A stretch of DNA of 64,000 nt from Catelliglobosispora koreensis DSM 44566 (GTDB taxonomy: Bacteria; Actinomycetota; Actinomycetes; Mycobacteriales; Micromonosporaceae), in assembly GCF_000379685.1 (NCBI RefSeq), contig NZ_KB903272.1, positions 624-64,623 on the forward strand. The letters are read 5' to 3'. Of this stretch, positions 46,901 to 55,939 are shown piece by piece. A program made the translations under genes and the position numbers. Below the pieces are notes generated by a model. The model was not told the DNA's origin and searched no databases. It saw nothing but the letters and a program-made list of their open reading frames with translations. The stretch's first letter is position 1. Each line of letters begins with the position of its first letter.

Positions 46901-47686
46901 CTAGCCGTCGCGGCGCGTGGTCCAGCGGAAGGTCAGCAGGCACAACAGCAGACCGCCGACGCACCACGCGCCCAGCACGAGGGCCGTCTTGCCCAGCTCC
47001 CAAGAGCCCGCGACCTCTTGGGAGGCAAACGAATCCGGCAGGAAGACGGACCGCAGCCCCTGGGTCATCCACTTCAACGGGAACAGGGCGGCAAACTGCT
47101 GCATCCACGTCGGTAATTTGTCGTACTCAAAGAACACGCCCGAGGTGAACTGAAGAATCAGGGCGATCGGTGTCACGACCGCTGGGGCTGACCGTCCCGT
47201 GCGCGCCGCGGACGAGAAGGCTATGCCCAGCAACGTGCACGAGACCAGACCGAGCACGGAAACCCAGCCCAGCGTCCCCCATTTGGCCGGCGTATCCGGC
47301 AGCTTGATGCCGTAAAGCAGCACCGCGATCACGAGCAGCAGAACCATGGAAACCAGTGCCAGCACGGCAACCGAGACGGCCTTGCCCGCGAAGTAGACCC
47401 ACTTGGGCATCGGCGTGCCGCGGTAGCGCTTGAGCACACCGCGGTCGCGCTCGATCGGGATCGTGATGGCGAGGTTCTGAAAGCCGCTCGACAGGATGCC
47501 TGAGGCGATCATGCCGGTCACGAAATACTGCGACAGCGTGACTCCTGGGGCGATCTCGACACTCTTGAAGATCGAGCCGAAGATGACCATCAGCATCGCT
47601 GGGAAAAGCAACGTGAAGACGAGCGATTCCCTGGTACGGAAGAACTGCAGTAGCTCAATACGGCCTTGTGCGAGGGCGAGACTCAT
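46901..47686 (-). CDS. ABC-2 type permease
   Basis: 261 residues with six likely helices, opening with RIELLQFFRTRESLVFTLLF and containing IPIERDRGVLKRYRGTPMPK, a conserved cytoplasmic loop of ABC-2 exporters. Start overlaps the ATPase stop by 4 bp. Third ABC-2 exporter of the window; substrate unknown. Confidence 0.87.
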   Translation of the reverse strand: MSLALAQGRIELLQFFRTRESLVFTLLFPAMLMVIFGSIFKSVEIAPGVTLSQYFVTGMIASGILSSGFQNLAITIPIERDRGVLKRYRGTPMPKWVYFAGKAVSVAVLALVSMVLLLVIAVLLYGIKLPDTPAKWGTLGWVSVLGLVSCTLLGIAFSSAARTGRSAPAVVTPIALILQFTSGVFFEYDKLPTWMQQFAALFPLKWMTQGLRSVFLPDSFASQEVAGSWELGKTALVLGAWCVGGLLLCLLTFRWTTRRDG

Positions 47687-48516
47687 GCCGCCCCTCCGAT
47701 CATCTTCAGGTAAATGTCTTCAAGGGACGGTCGTTTGACGGTCAGTTCGGGGATTTCGCCGTTGTATTCGGCGGACAGCCGTTGCACCGTCGCGGTTGGA
47801 GTGTCGGTCTCTTCGCTGCCGTCGCGCCAGCTGACCGTCGCCTTCGCCGTGTTGCGGCCGCCAAGTTCTTGCGGCGTCGAGATTTCCACGATCGTGCCCT
47901 TGGCGATCACGCCTACCCGGTCAGCGAGGTATTCAGCTTCTTCGAGGTAGTGCGTTGTCAGCAAGATGGTGGTGCCAGAGGCGGCTAGTTGCCGGATCAG
48001 TTCCCAGAATTCACGCCGTGCGGCGGGGTCGAATCCGGTCGTGGGCTCGTCGAGGAACAGCAGCTCGGGCTGGTTGACGATGCCCAGCGCCACGTCAAGG
48101 CGCCGCTTTTGCCCGCCGGACAGGGTGTGGGTGCGGGCGCCAGCCTTTTCGGACAGGCCTACGCGCTCGATCACCTGAGCCGGGTCGGCAGGGTTGTCAT
48201 AGAACTTGGCGAAGTGCCGGATGACCTCGCCGACGGTCAGCTCATCGAACTCTCCGGTGCCCTGCAGCACGATGCCGATGCGCTGGCGCCAGGCGCTGTC
48301 GCTGTGCGCGGGGTCCACGCCGAGAACCGACACGGTGCCTTCGTCACGCTTGCGGAAGCCTTCGAGGACCTCGACCGTGGTCGTCTTGCCAGCCCCGTTC
48401 GGGCCAAGAAGGGCGAACACCTCGCCCTTATGCACTTCGAGGTCCACGCCGGCGACGGCGGCAGTACCCCCATAGGTTTTTCTTAATCCCGCGACCTTGA
48501 TCGCTAAAGCTGTCAC
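47683..48516 (-). CDS. ABC transporter ATPase (ABC-2 exporter)
   Basis: 277 residues with Walker A ALLGPNGAGKTTTVEVL, signature HTLSGGQKRRLDVALGI, Walker B LLFLDEPTTGFDPAAR and switch TTHYLEEAEYLADRV. Divergent from the mutase gene, 68 bp apart. Works with the permease at 46901. Confidence 0.9.
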   Translation of the reverse strand: MTALAIKVAGLRKTYGGTAAVAGVDLEVHKGEVFALLGPNGAGKTTTVEVLEGFRKRDEGTVSVLGVDPAHSDSAWRQRIGIVLQGTGEFDELTVGEVIRHFAKFYDNPADPAQVIERVGLSEKAGARTHTLSGGQKRRLDVALGIVNQPELLFLDEPTTGFDPAARREFWELIRQLAASGTTILLTTHYLEEAEYLADRVGVIAKGTIVEISTPQELGGRNTAKATVSWRDGSEETDTPTATVQRLSAEYNGEIPELTVKRPSLEDIYLKMIGGAA

Positions 48517-48584
48517 ACGGCGCAGTATAGGGAGTGAGGATTTTCACCGGTCTAAGTTAACGATCGGTAACCTATCCTCAGGCT

Positions 48585-50567
48585 ATGGAGCACCGTTTGC
48601 CCGAGCGCGACCGCCCGTGGGTGATGCGCACGTACGCTGGCCATTCGTCCGCGGCGGCGACCAACGCCTTGTTCCGGCGCAACCTGGGCAAGGGCCAGAC
48701 AGGGCTCTCCGTCGCCTTCGATCTGCCGACGCAGACGGGTTATGACCCCGACAGCGAGCTCGCGAAAGGCGAAGTAGGCCGCGTTGGCGTGCCGGTGAGT
48801 CATATCGGCGATATGCGGGCTCTTTTCGAGGGCATCGATCTCGGTAAAGCCAACACGAGCATGACCATTAACGCGACCGCTATGTGGCTGCTCGGGCTCT
48901 ACGCCAGCGTCGCCGAGGAGCAGGGCGCGGCGCTGGAAAAGCTGGCCGGGACAACGCAGAACGACATCATCAAGGAATACCTGTCCCGCGGCACCTACAT
49001 CTTCCCGCCCGGGCCGTCGCTGCGGCTGACCACCGATGTCATCGCGTGGACGGTGCGGAACTGTCCACAGTGGAACCCGGTCAACATCTGCTCCTATCAC
49101 TTGCAGGAAGCCGGGGCGACCCCGGTGCAAGAGGTCGGATTCGCTTTGGCCACAGCGGTTGCCGTGCTCGACCGGGTGCAGGAGTCAGGTCAGGTCGCGC
49201 CCGAGCGTATGGGCGACGTCGTGCAGCGGATCTCCTTCTTCGTCAACGCTGGCGTCCGGTTCATCGAGGAGATGGCCAAGATGCGGGCGTTCGGCCAGCT
49301 GTGGGATGAGATCACCCGCGATCGTTATGGCGTAACGGATCCGAAGCAGCGGCGCCTGCGCTACGGCGTTCAGGTCAACTCGCTCGGGCTCACCGAAGCG
49401 CAGCCGGAAAACAATGTGCAGCGGATCGTGCTGGAAATGCTGGGCGTCACGCTGTCTCGCGACGCCCGCGCGCGTGCCGTTCAGCTGCCAGCGTGGAACG
49501 AGGCTTTGGGGCTTCCCCGCCCGTGGGACCAGCAATGGTCGCTTCGTTTGCAGCAAGTGCTGGCTTACGAGAGCGATCTCCTGGAGTACCCGGATCTCTT
49601 TGCTGGTTCTTATGTGGTGGAAGGGCTCGTCCAGTCCATTGTGGATGGTGCCCGGTCGGAGCTAGACCGCGTGCTGGAGATGGGCGGCGCCGTCACGGCG
49701 GTCGAAAGTGGCTACCTCAAGAGCGCACTCGTCACCAGCCTCGCCGAGCGACGCAAGCGCATGGAGACGGGAGAAGACACCGTCGTTGGTGTCAACAGGT
49801 TCACCGAAACCGAATCGTCGCCGCTGACTGGCGCTAACGCGATCGAGCAAATCGACCCGGCGGTTGAAGAGCACGCTGCCGACGCTGTTAGGCAATGGCG
49901 GGCGCAAAGAGAAGACATCACGCCGTTGCTGGAGAAACTGAAAGAAACAGCGCGCACCGAGGCCAACCTGATGCCCGTCACGCTGGAGTGTGTCAAAGCC
50001 GGTGTCACGACAGGGGAGTGGGCTGGCGCGCTGCGCGAGGTGTTCGGGGAATACCGGGCGCCCACGGGACTTTCGGCGAGCACGTCACCGAGCGGTGACA
50101 AGGCTCTGGCCAACGTGCGCGAAAGGGTGAAGCAGACCGCGCACGACCTCGGCCGTCCGGCATTGCGTTTCCTGGTCGGCAAACCCGGCCTCGACGGGCA
50201 CTCCAACGGCGCCGAGCAGATCGCGGTGCGCGCGCGTGACGCTGGCTTCGAGGTGGTTTACCAGGGCATTCGGCTGACCCCAGCGCAGATCGTGGCGGCC
50301 GCCGTTCAGGAAGACGTCGACCTCGTGGGACTGTCCGTCCTATCCGGAGCACACCTGCTCGCCGTGCCCGCTGTCCTGAGTGGACTGCGTGACGCGGGAT
50401 TGCCCGATGTGCCCGTGGTGGTTGGCGGCATCATCCCGGACAACGACGCGGTCGCCCTGCGGGAGGCCGGTGTCGCCCGGGTGTTCACGCCAAAGGACTT
50501 CGCGCTGACCGACATCATGGATCAGCTTGTCACCGTCGTGCGCGAGTCACGTGAGCTTAAGGGCTGA
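48585..50567 (+). CDS. ecm: Ethylmalonyl-CoA mutase (MeaA type)
   Basis: Adenosylcobalamin-dependent mutase converting (2R)-ethylmalonyl-CoA to methylsuccinyl-CoA in acetate assimilation. It is a single 660-residue chain with the large domain and the B12 domain together, unlike the larger or two-subunit methylmalonyl-CoA mutases. Large-domain signatures: RTYAGHSSAAATNALFRRNL, GLSVAFDLPTQTGYDPDS, YLSRGTYIFPPGPSLRLTTD. B12 domain: VGKPGLDGHSNGAEQIAV (DxHxxG), LSVLSGAH, VVVGGIIPDND. The overall pattern matches MeaA of streptomycetes closely. Convergent, overlapping 10 bp with the next gene. Confidence 0.92.
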   Translation: MEHRLPERDRPWVMRTYAGHSSAAATNALFRRNLGKGQTGLSVAFDLPTQTGYDPDSELAKGEVGRVGVPVSHIGDMRALFEGIDLGKANTSMTINATAMWLLGLYASVAEEQGAALEKLAGTTQNDIIKEYLSRGTYIFPPGPSLRLTTDVIAWTVRNCPQWNPVNICSYHLQEAGATPVQEVGFALATAVAVLDRVQESGQVAPERMGDVVQRISFFVNAGVRFIEEMAKMRAFGQLWDEITRDRYGVTDPKQRRLRYGVQVNSLGLTEAQPENNVQRIVLEMLGVTLSRDARARAVQLPAWNEALGLPRPWDQQWSLRLQQVLAYESDLLEYPDLFAGSYVVEGLVQSIVDGARSELDRVLEMGGAVTAVESGYLKSALVTSLAERRKRMETGEDTVVGVNRFTETESSPLTGANAIEQIDPAVEEHAADAVRQWRAQREDITPLLEKLKETARTEANLMPVTLECVKAGVTTGEWAGALREVFGEYRAPTGLSASTSPSGDKALANVRERVKQTAHDLGRPALRFLVGKPGLDGHSNGAEQIAVRARDAGFEVVYQGIRLTPAQIVAAAVQEDVDLVGLSVLSGAHLLAVPAVLSGLRDAGLPDVPVVVGGIIPDNDAVALREAGVARVFTPKDFALTDIMDQLVTVVRESRELKG

Positions 50568-51738
50568 CGGCCCGCGAACGTAACGCTGCCACCGTTTCCG
50601 CGTCGGGCCATTGCCTGACGCGGTAGCGCACGGGATAGAGCCCGCGCTCGGGTTCCAGCGTGACGAACTCGGTGAGCATGGGCCACTCGACGAAGAACGA
50701 GGCTTCGTCGGCTGCCATCGCGACGAAGTCGGCACGGGGCAGCAACGTGTCCACGCCGTCGGGCCAAGTGGTGTAGGAGAACAGGCTGCTGTCTTCGCGT
50801 TGCATCACGGTGCAGCTAGCCGTGAAAACGTCAACTGACTGAGCCTCGTGCCTCTGGTCTAGCCAGTGCTTCTGCGTGGCGTATTCGTTGCCAGCAAGGA
50901 TCGTCGCCGCACGGTGCACCTTGACGGCATCGTCGCGTCCAGCCAGCTCCGGGTACGGTACGACTCGCCCGTCAGCGTCAACCGTGTAGGCCTGCGGGGA
51001 AATGCTGCGCCCCGCTCGGCTGTATTCCTCCTCGGCCATCTCCAGCAATGGCGTGATCGTCGTGGCACCAGGCACCACAACGAGACTCGAGGTGTCGGTG
51101 ATGAAGGCGACGGGCCGGTCCTGTGGTGTCAAAGCGAAGCTGGCGAGCCAGCCCTCGACGAGAAGCATGGACACGAAATAGCTGTCGCCCGCGTCGACGA
51201 ACCGCATGATTTGCCGTTCGGCTGGTGCGGAAGGACGGCGGTCAGCCAAGTTGGCGCGCGCGGCGGCGAAAACGTCTTCTTTGGACACTTCCCACGTGAC
51301 GAGATCGTCTTCGGTCACATAGGACATGGCGGTCGGGGTGTCGATGACGGCCATCTCTGACAGGAACGGCTGCCATGGTCGCGACAGGATGGTCTTCGCC
51401 GTGTCTGGCGCGCCAAGCCCAAAGGTCGCGTTGCGGATGACACCGCGCAGGTTTGGCCGTGCCTCGGCCCAGCTTGACGGACGCTCAGGCGGAAAAGCCA
51501 CCGCCTGCACCAGATTGGCTATCCGCTGGCGGATGTAGTCGTCGTCGGCACCATCGCAATCAGCGAACGTGTTCTGCAGGTAGATATGCCCGCCGCCACC
51601 GTCTGACCGCTTGTAGGCGACCGCGAAGTCATCTTCAATGTATGAGCACTCGCTAACGCCACGGTCACGCAAATCGGCGAGAACCATGTTCGCGAATTCT
51701 GTCTTCGGGTCACCCTTGAACCTGCGGAACAGTCCCAT
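50557..51738 (-). CDS. Conserved cytosolic protein, unknown (393 aa)
   Basis: Starts at ATG 51738 with MGLFRRFKGDPKTEFANMVL; the longer frame upstream of it would cross the AraC gene promoter. No signal peptide or membrane segment. Features such as GGGGHIYLQNTFADCDGADD and a second half with VDVFTASCTVMQREDS suggest two related alpha/beta domains. It vaguely resembles proteins annotated as DUF1444-like, but I do not claim the family. Its 3' end overlaps the ecm stop convergently; the start is divergent from the AraC-type gene. Confidence 0.65.
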   Translation of the reverse strand: MGLFRRFKGDPKTEFANMVLADLRDRGVSECSYIEDDFAVAYKRSDGGGGHIYLQNTFADCDGADDDYIRQRIANLVQAVAFPPERPSSWAEARPNLRGVIRNATFGLGAPDTAKTILSRPWQPFLSEMAVIDTPTAMSYVTEDDLVTWEVSKEDVFAAARANLADRRPSAPAERQIMRFVDAGDSYFVSMLLVEGWLASFALTPQDRPVAFITDTSSLVVVPGATTITPLLEMAEEEYSRAGRSISPQAYTVDADGRVVPYPELAGRDDAVKVHRAATILAGNEYATQKHWLDQRHEAQSVDVFTASCTVMQREDSSLFSYTTWPDGVDTLLPRADFVAMAADEASFFVEWPMLTEFVTLEPERGLYPVRYRVRQWPDAETVAALRSRAVSP

Positions 51739-51776
51739 AACGAACCAACCTAGCCGGTTGCGCTTACGCTTGGGGC

Positions 51777-52250
51777 GTGAGCGGTAAGCGCAGGGTTGTG
51801 CCAGTGGAGCTGCTCGCCCACCTGCGCCGTGCGAAAGACCACGTCGACCGCTATTTTCAAGAAGACCTGGATCTTGAGGAGCTGGCAAAAGTCGCCGGTG
51901 TCTCGAAATTTCACTTCGCACGCAGTTTCGAAGCGACCTATGGCGAGACTCCGATCCGCTATCTAACCCGGCGCCGGATCGAACGAGCACAGGATCTTTT
52001 GCGGTCAGCCAACTTGACCATCACCGAAATCTGCATGCTCGTCGGCTTCGCCAGCCTGGGTTCGTTCTCCGCGCGGTTCACGCAACTCGTGGGGGAAACA
52101 CCGACCGCCTACCGCGACCGCTGGGCGGCCCGCGGCGGACCGCACGTTCCCGGCTGCTGGCTGTTCATGCGTGGCGTCAACGACCACCGGGGCACCGCCG
52201 GATCGCGCAATCTGAAAGAAGCCGCAGACGGCGAGGCAGGTCTACCGTAA
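51777..52250 (+). CDS. AraC-family transcriptional regulator, short form
   Basis: 157 residues carrying only the AraC DNA-binding domain: two HTHs, ELAKVAGVSKFHFARSFEAT and ITEICMLVGFASLGSFSARF, with the linking GETPIRYLTRRRIERAQDLL. No sensor domain precedes it. GTG start. It lies 4 bp before a VOC-family gene; AraC-VOC pairs of this form are widespread in actinobacteria, the regulator probably controlling the pair. Confidence 0.88.
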   Translation: MSGKRRVVPVELLAHLRRAKDHVDRYFQEDLDLEELAKVAGVSKFHFARSFEATYGETPIRYLTRRRIERAQDLLRSANLTITEICMLVGFASLGSFSARFTQLVGETPTAYRDRWAARGGPHVPGCWLFMRGVNDHRGTAGSRNLKEAADGEAGLP

Positions 52251-52254
52251 GCGC

Positions 52255-52683
52255 ATGATCACGAATGTTTCCCTAGTCACGGTCTACTGCATGGACCAGA
52301 CCGTGGCTCGCGACTTTTACGTCGACGTCCTCGGCTTCGAGGCCGCCACCGACATCTCGATGGGCGAAGGCTTCCGCTGGGTGACCGTCAAACACCCCAA
52401 CCAGCCCGAGCTTGAGGTCACGTTCATGACGCCCGGTCCGCCGCTGTCGCCGGAAATGGCCGACGTGGTTCGCCGGCAGCTGGAGGCCGGTCAAATGGGC
52501 GGCCTAGGGCTCAACGTTGACGACTGCCACAAGACGTTCAAGGAACTGAGCGCCAAGGGCGTCCACTTCGTCCAGGAGCCCGAGGACCGTCCCTATGGCG
52601 TCGAGGCCGTCATGCGCGATGTCTCCGGCAACTGGCTCGTGCTCGTCGAGCCCAAGGCCTACAAACCAAGCGACTTCGCCTAA
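52255..52683 (+). CDS. VOC (glyoxalase/bleomycin-resistance fold) protein
   Basis: 142 residues with the paired beta-alpha-beta-beta-beta modules of the vicinal oxygen chelate fold: VTVYCMDQTVARDFYVDVLG at the start and MRDVSGNWLVLVEP near the end, where Glu could be a metal ligand. Likely role in detoxification or a ring-opening-type reaction; substrate unknown. Follows the AraC-type gene directly. Confidence 0.87.
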   Translation: MITNVSLVTVYCMDQTVARDFYVDVLGFEAATDISMGEGFRWVTVKHPNQPELEVTFMTPGPPLSPEMADVVRRQLEAGQMGGLGLNVDDCHKTFKELSAKGVHFVQEPEDRPYGVEAVMRDVSGNWLVLVEPKAYKPSDFA

Positions 52684-52696
52684 AGCGGCTTTGCGT

Positions 52697-53308
52697 TTAG
52701 CGCAGGGTCAGGAAGACCCCGGCGCTAGCGAGCATGCCGCCGATGACGAGCACGCCGATAGCGCCGGGGTCGAGCCGTGCCGCGAAACGGTGATCGACCC
52801 AGTGGCGAGCCAGGGGAAGGCCAGCTAGTGGCGCGGGCAGCAGCACCAGCCAGCCGATGAAGACCCCGAGCAGGGCAACCAAAGCAGCGCAACCGGCGCC
52901 AAGGAAGAACAACAGTGGCAAAACCATGGGCGGCAACGGTTCTCCACCGCGCCGGGCCCGTTCTACGCGGGTGGATGCGCTGGCGAGCAGGGCCTCCGGG
53001 TCCGCCTGAGAAGAACAGGCAGCATCTGGTACTCCGCCGAGCCGTCGCCCACGCCGGCCACGGACGCGTTTGAGTTCGTCCCACACGCCAGCCGCGGCGA
53101 GGTCGGTTTGCGCGACGACCCGGTGGGCTTGCGTGACCGTGGCGGAGGCGCTCGACACGGCGTCCTCGGCGGCGGCAAGGTCGTGCTCGACGGCAGCGGC
53201 ACCGTCGGCATAGGACTCTTGCGCCGTCGCCGTGGCGGCGGTGTGCCGCCGGGACGCGGCTACGAGGTCGGCGACCAGCTCGCGATAGCGAGCCGAAGCT
53301 GAGCTCAC
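52697..53308 (-). CDS. Coiled-coil and transmembrane protein of the FtsK-linked locus
   Basis: 203 residues. Residues about 1-75 are an Ala-rich coiled coil (AAAVEHDLAAAEDAVSSASA), then a basic stretch (RVRGRRGRRLGG), two adjoining hydrophobic segments (MVLPLLFFLGAGCAALVALL and FIGWLVLLPAPLAGLPLA) and a last helix ending GVLVIGGMLASAGVFLTLR. GTG 53308 overlaps the ATPase stop (4 bp), so it is cotranslated with it. No family recognised; probable membrane part of the putative secretion apparatus. Confidence 0.7.
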   Translation of the reverse strand: MSSASARYRELVADLVAASRRHTAATATAQESYADGAAAVEHDLAAAEDAVSSASATVTQAHRVVAQTDLAAAGVWDELKRVRGRRGRRLGGVPDAACSSQADPEALLASASTRVERARRGGEPLPPMVLPLLFFLGAGCAALVALLGVFIGWLVLLPAPLAGLPLARHWVDHRFAARLDPGAIGVLVIGGMLASAGVFLTLR

Positions 53309-55938
53309 GTGACCACCTCGTAAGGGATGATGATCTCGGGGCGGTGGTGCACGGAACGGTCGAAGAACAGGGCACGCTGGTGACGCGGGTGCCAGGGCGG
53401 TCCGCCTGGCTGTGGGTATAGGGAAGCAAGTTCGGCCCCGTGGACGTCTAGCGCGACCCATGCCCCGATGGCGTCGAAGCGCGCGCCGATCCCACCGAGG
53501 TCGTCTCTCAGCCGCGCGACGGTCCGCCACCAGCCCATGAGGTGCACACGCGACTCGGGGCCCTTGTTGAGCAGCCCACGCAACAGTTCGTGCCCGCGTC
53601 CACTCAGGACAGACGCGGCCGCGTCGATGGCGAAGCCGAAGACGTAATGCGGTTTGTCAGACTGCCAGTTCTCCAGCAGCTCAAGCACTTCTGACGGTCC
53701 GTACATCTCCGCGCCTGGCAACGCTTTGTGTAGTGACTTCGCCGCGGCTGTCGCGTCGTCGTCGAGGCACAGCACGCTGAACCGGGCACTGCCGGGGGAG
53801 TGCTGGCGTCCGAGCGTCAGCCCAGCGGAAACCAGGATGGCACAGGCTTCTTCGGCTCGCGTGCCCAGGATCGCCAAGTTGCGTCCTGGAGCGCGGTTGA
53901 GCCGCAGGGTGGCTGGCCGTCCCATGACGTCGATCGTTTCGCCGAGCAAGGCCACGGCGCCCAAGCGGGTCAAGGCTTCCGCAGGCGGTGGAGGCGGCAG
54001 CAACGGGAACAGCGGTGGCACGTCGCCGTCAAAGAGCCGCGGCGGTTCGGTATCAGCCGGGCGGGCGTGCCACAGCTGCTCCTGCAACGACATCCACGTG
54101 TCGCGGTCGCCGGCATCGGGCAGGCGCACCACGGCGTTAGCTGACGGAACACCAGAGTCGGCGTTGACGACCGCGTGACACCGGGGAATGAGCTCTGCGG
54201 CAAGGTTTGTCTCGGCCAGTACCCGTCGTGCCTTCGGCAACGCGATGCGCAACGTGAACTGAGCGACCAGTCCCGACTTGCCCCACAGTGCTTCGATCCC
54301 GGCGACGTCCTGGCTCGCGAGCACGAGGTGGATGCCCTGGGACCGGCCACGCCGGGCGAGATCCTCCAAAAGCGAAACCGCCTCGTTGGTGACGGCATCG
54401 CGGGCACCCAGAAGCACCTGGAATTCGTCAATCACCGCAACGATTCTCGGCCAGTGCCCGGTGGGGTCTTCCTTGCGCAGCTCGGAAAGCTTTGACGCGT
54501 CATGCTTTTTGGCCGCCGAAGCACGCCGTTTCAGCTCGACGCTCAGGTGCCGCAGGAGCGCGAGCCCAAACTCACGGTCGCTATTGACGTTGATGCCGAC
54601 GAGTTTGACCTGCGGCAGCCAGCTCGGGTCACGGGTGCCGGGAGCGAAGCGGGCAAACGATACGCCTTCTTTGAAATCGAGCAGGTGCAGCTCGAGTTCC
54701 GTTGGGCTGTAACGGGTCGCCAAGGCGGCCAGCCACGCGTAGATGAGGTTGGTCTTACCTGAGCCCGACGGGCCGCCGATCAAAGCGTGCGGCGGATCGT
54801 CGCCGAGCACGAGTTCCACGAGACGGCCATCGGTGCCTTCGCCAACCGGGGCACGCAGAGCCTCGGCGGAACTTTCCGCCCACAGCTGATCGGGAAGCAG
54901 CGCGGCGAATGGCACCGGCGGCGGGCCCGCGATCACTTGCTCAGCAAGGGCTTTGCACACCGACGTGAGCAACGTCGGCGTGGGCGGTGAGTCCAGCTTG
55001 ATCCACAGCTCGCCGGTCAGGCTGCTCTGCGCCCGGTTGTCCCGGCTGACTTGAATGGTCTCCACATAGGACGCTGGCAGCTCCAGCCCACGGGTGATGA
55101 GATGCACGCCCGAAGCGATTCCGGTTCTGGCGACCCGGTCAAGCTGCGCTTGCTGTGCGCTTGTCAGCTCTGTCGCCGCGTCGGCGAGCAGCACGGCGAT
55201 CCGCCATGGTTCGGGCCTGCGCCCGGTGCGGCGAGCCAGCTCTGCCAGATCCGGATACGAACCCGCGAGCACGTTCTCGTTGATCCGGCGGATGTGCTCG
55301 ACGAGTTCATCGAGCAACGGGGACAGACCGCCCGGCCCTAGGTACGACACGAGCCCGGCCGGAGCGAGCGGAGCGAGCCCGGCCAAGGCACCACCCAGCT
55401 GACCCGGGTCGTAGACCGTGACACGGACAGCACCGGGCGGGGCGCAGGTCAGTGCACGCACGAGCAGTCCGCTGATGACACCGTCGACGTTGCCTTCCAC
55501 ACCGGTCAGGCGCAGATGCGACGCGTCCAGCAAGGGCACCAGCGCCGGCAGATCCGTGAGCACGGTTCCGATGCGCAGCAACGTGTTTCCGGCGTCCGAC
55601 GTGGACTTCTCGCAGGAGCGCCAGCCACTGAAAGGAATGCCAGCGAATCCGGGCGCGGCGGCATCGGCGTGCTCACGCAAGGCCGCCGTGAGCGCAGATG
55701 TCTCGCGTTCCCAGCGTGCTTGAGCCGCCTGGCAACTCTCGTCGCGGATAGCGGTCAGCGCATTGCGGCGAGCCGGTGCCGTCTTGCGCACTGACTCCAG
55801 TTGGGCAACGGCCGCCTGACGGGCAGCCAGGGCAGCGGTTAACCGAGTGCGGGCAGCGGCCCGTGCTTCGGCAAGCTCACGGCGCACCGCATTGACCAGG
55901 CCGCGAGTGGGGGGAAGGTTCTGCTCTGGACCAGACAT
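53305..55938 (-). CDS. FtsK/SpoIIIE-type ATPase (EccC-like arrangement)
   Basis: 877 residues. An N-terminal coiled coil (about residues 10-110, RRELAEARAAARTRLTAALA) replaces the usual membrane anchor. The FtsK/SpoIIIE ATPase follows with Walker A ALIGGPSGSGKTNLIYAWLA near residue 390, Walker B RIVAVIDEFQVLLGARDA and IHLVLASQDVAGIEALWG. A second, degenerate ATPase-like module has LAILGTRAEEACAILVSAGL where a P-loop would be, and a degenerate Walker B. Tandem ATPases with decayed later copies are seen in EccC motors of type VII secretion. ATG 55938 is chosen; it is one base after the upstream stop. Confidence 0.85.
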   Translation of the reverse strand: MSGPEQNLPPTRGLVNAVRRELAEARAAARTRLTAALAARQAAVAQLESVRKTAPARRNALTAIRDESCQAAQARWERETSALTAALREHADAAAPGFAGIPFSGWRSCEKSTSDAGNTLLRIGTVLTDLPALVPLLDASHLRLTGVEGNVDGVISGLLVRALTCAPPGAVRVTVYDPGQLGGALAGLAPLAPAGLVSYLGPGGLSPLLDELVEHIRRINENVLAGSYPDLAELARRTGRRPEPWRIAVLLADAATELTSAQQAQLDRVARTGIASGVHLITRGLELPASYVETIQVSRDNRAQSSLTGELWIKLDSPPTPTLLTSVCKALAEQVIAGPPPVPFAALLPDQLWAESSAEALRAPVGEGTDGRLVELVLGDDPPHALIGGPSGSGKTNLIYAWLAALATRYSPTELELHLLDFKEGVSFARFAPGTRDPSWLPQVKLVGINVNSDREFGLALLRHLSVELKRRASAAKKHDASKLSELRKEDPTGHWPRIVAVIDEFQVLLGARDAVTNEAVSLLEDLARRGRSQGIHLVLASQDVAGIEALWGKSGLVAQFTLRIALPKARRVLAETNLAAELIPRCHAVVNADSGVPSANAVVRLPDAGDRDTWMSLQEQLWHARPADTEPPRLFDGDVPPLFPLLPPPPPAEALTRLGAVALLGETIDVMGRPATLRLNRAPGRNLAILGTRAEEACAILVSAGLTLGRQHSPGSARFSVLCLDDDATAAAKSLHKALPGAEMYGPSEVLELLENWQSDKPHYVFGFAIDAAASVLSGRGHELLRGLLNKGPESRVHLMGWWRTVARLRDDLGGIGARFDAIGAWVALDVHGAELASLYPQPGGPPWHPRHQRALFFDRSVHHRPEIIIPYEVVT

Positions 55939-55939
55939 G

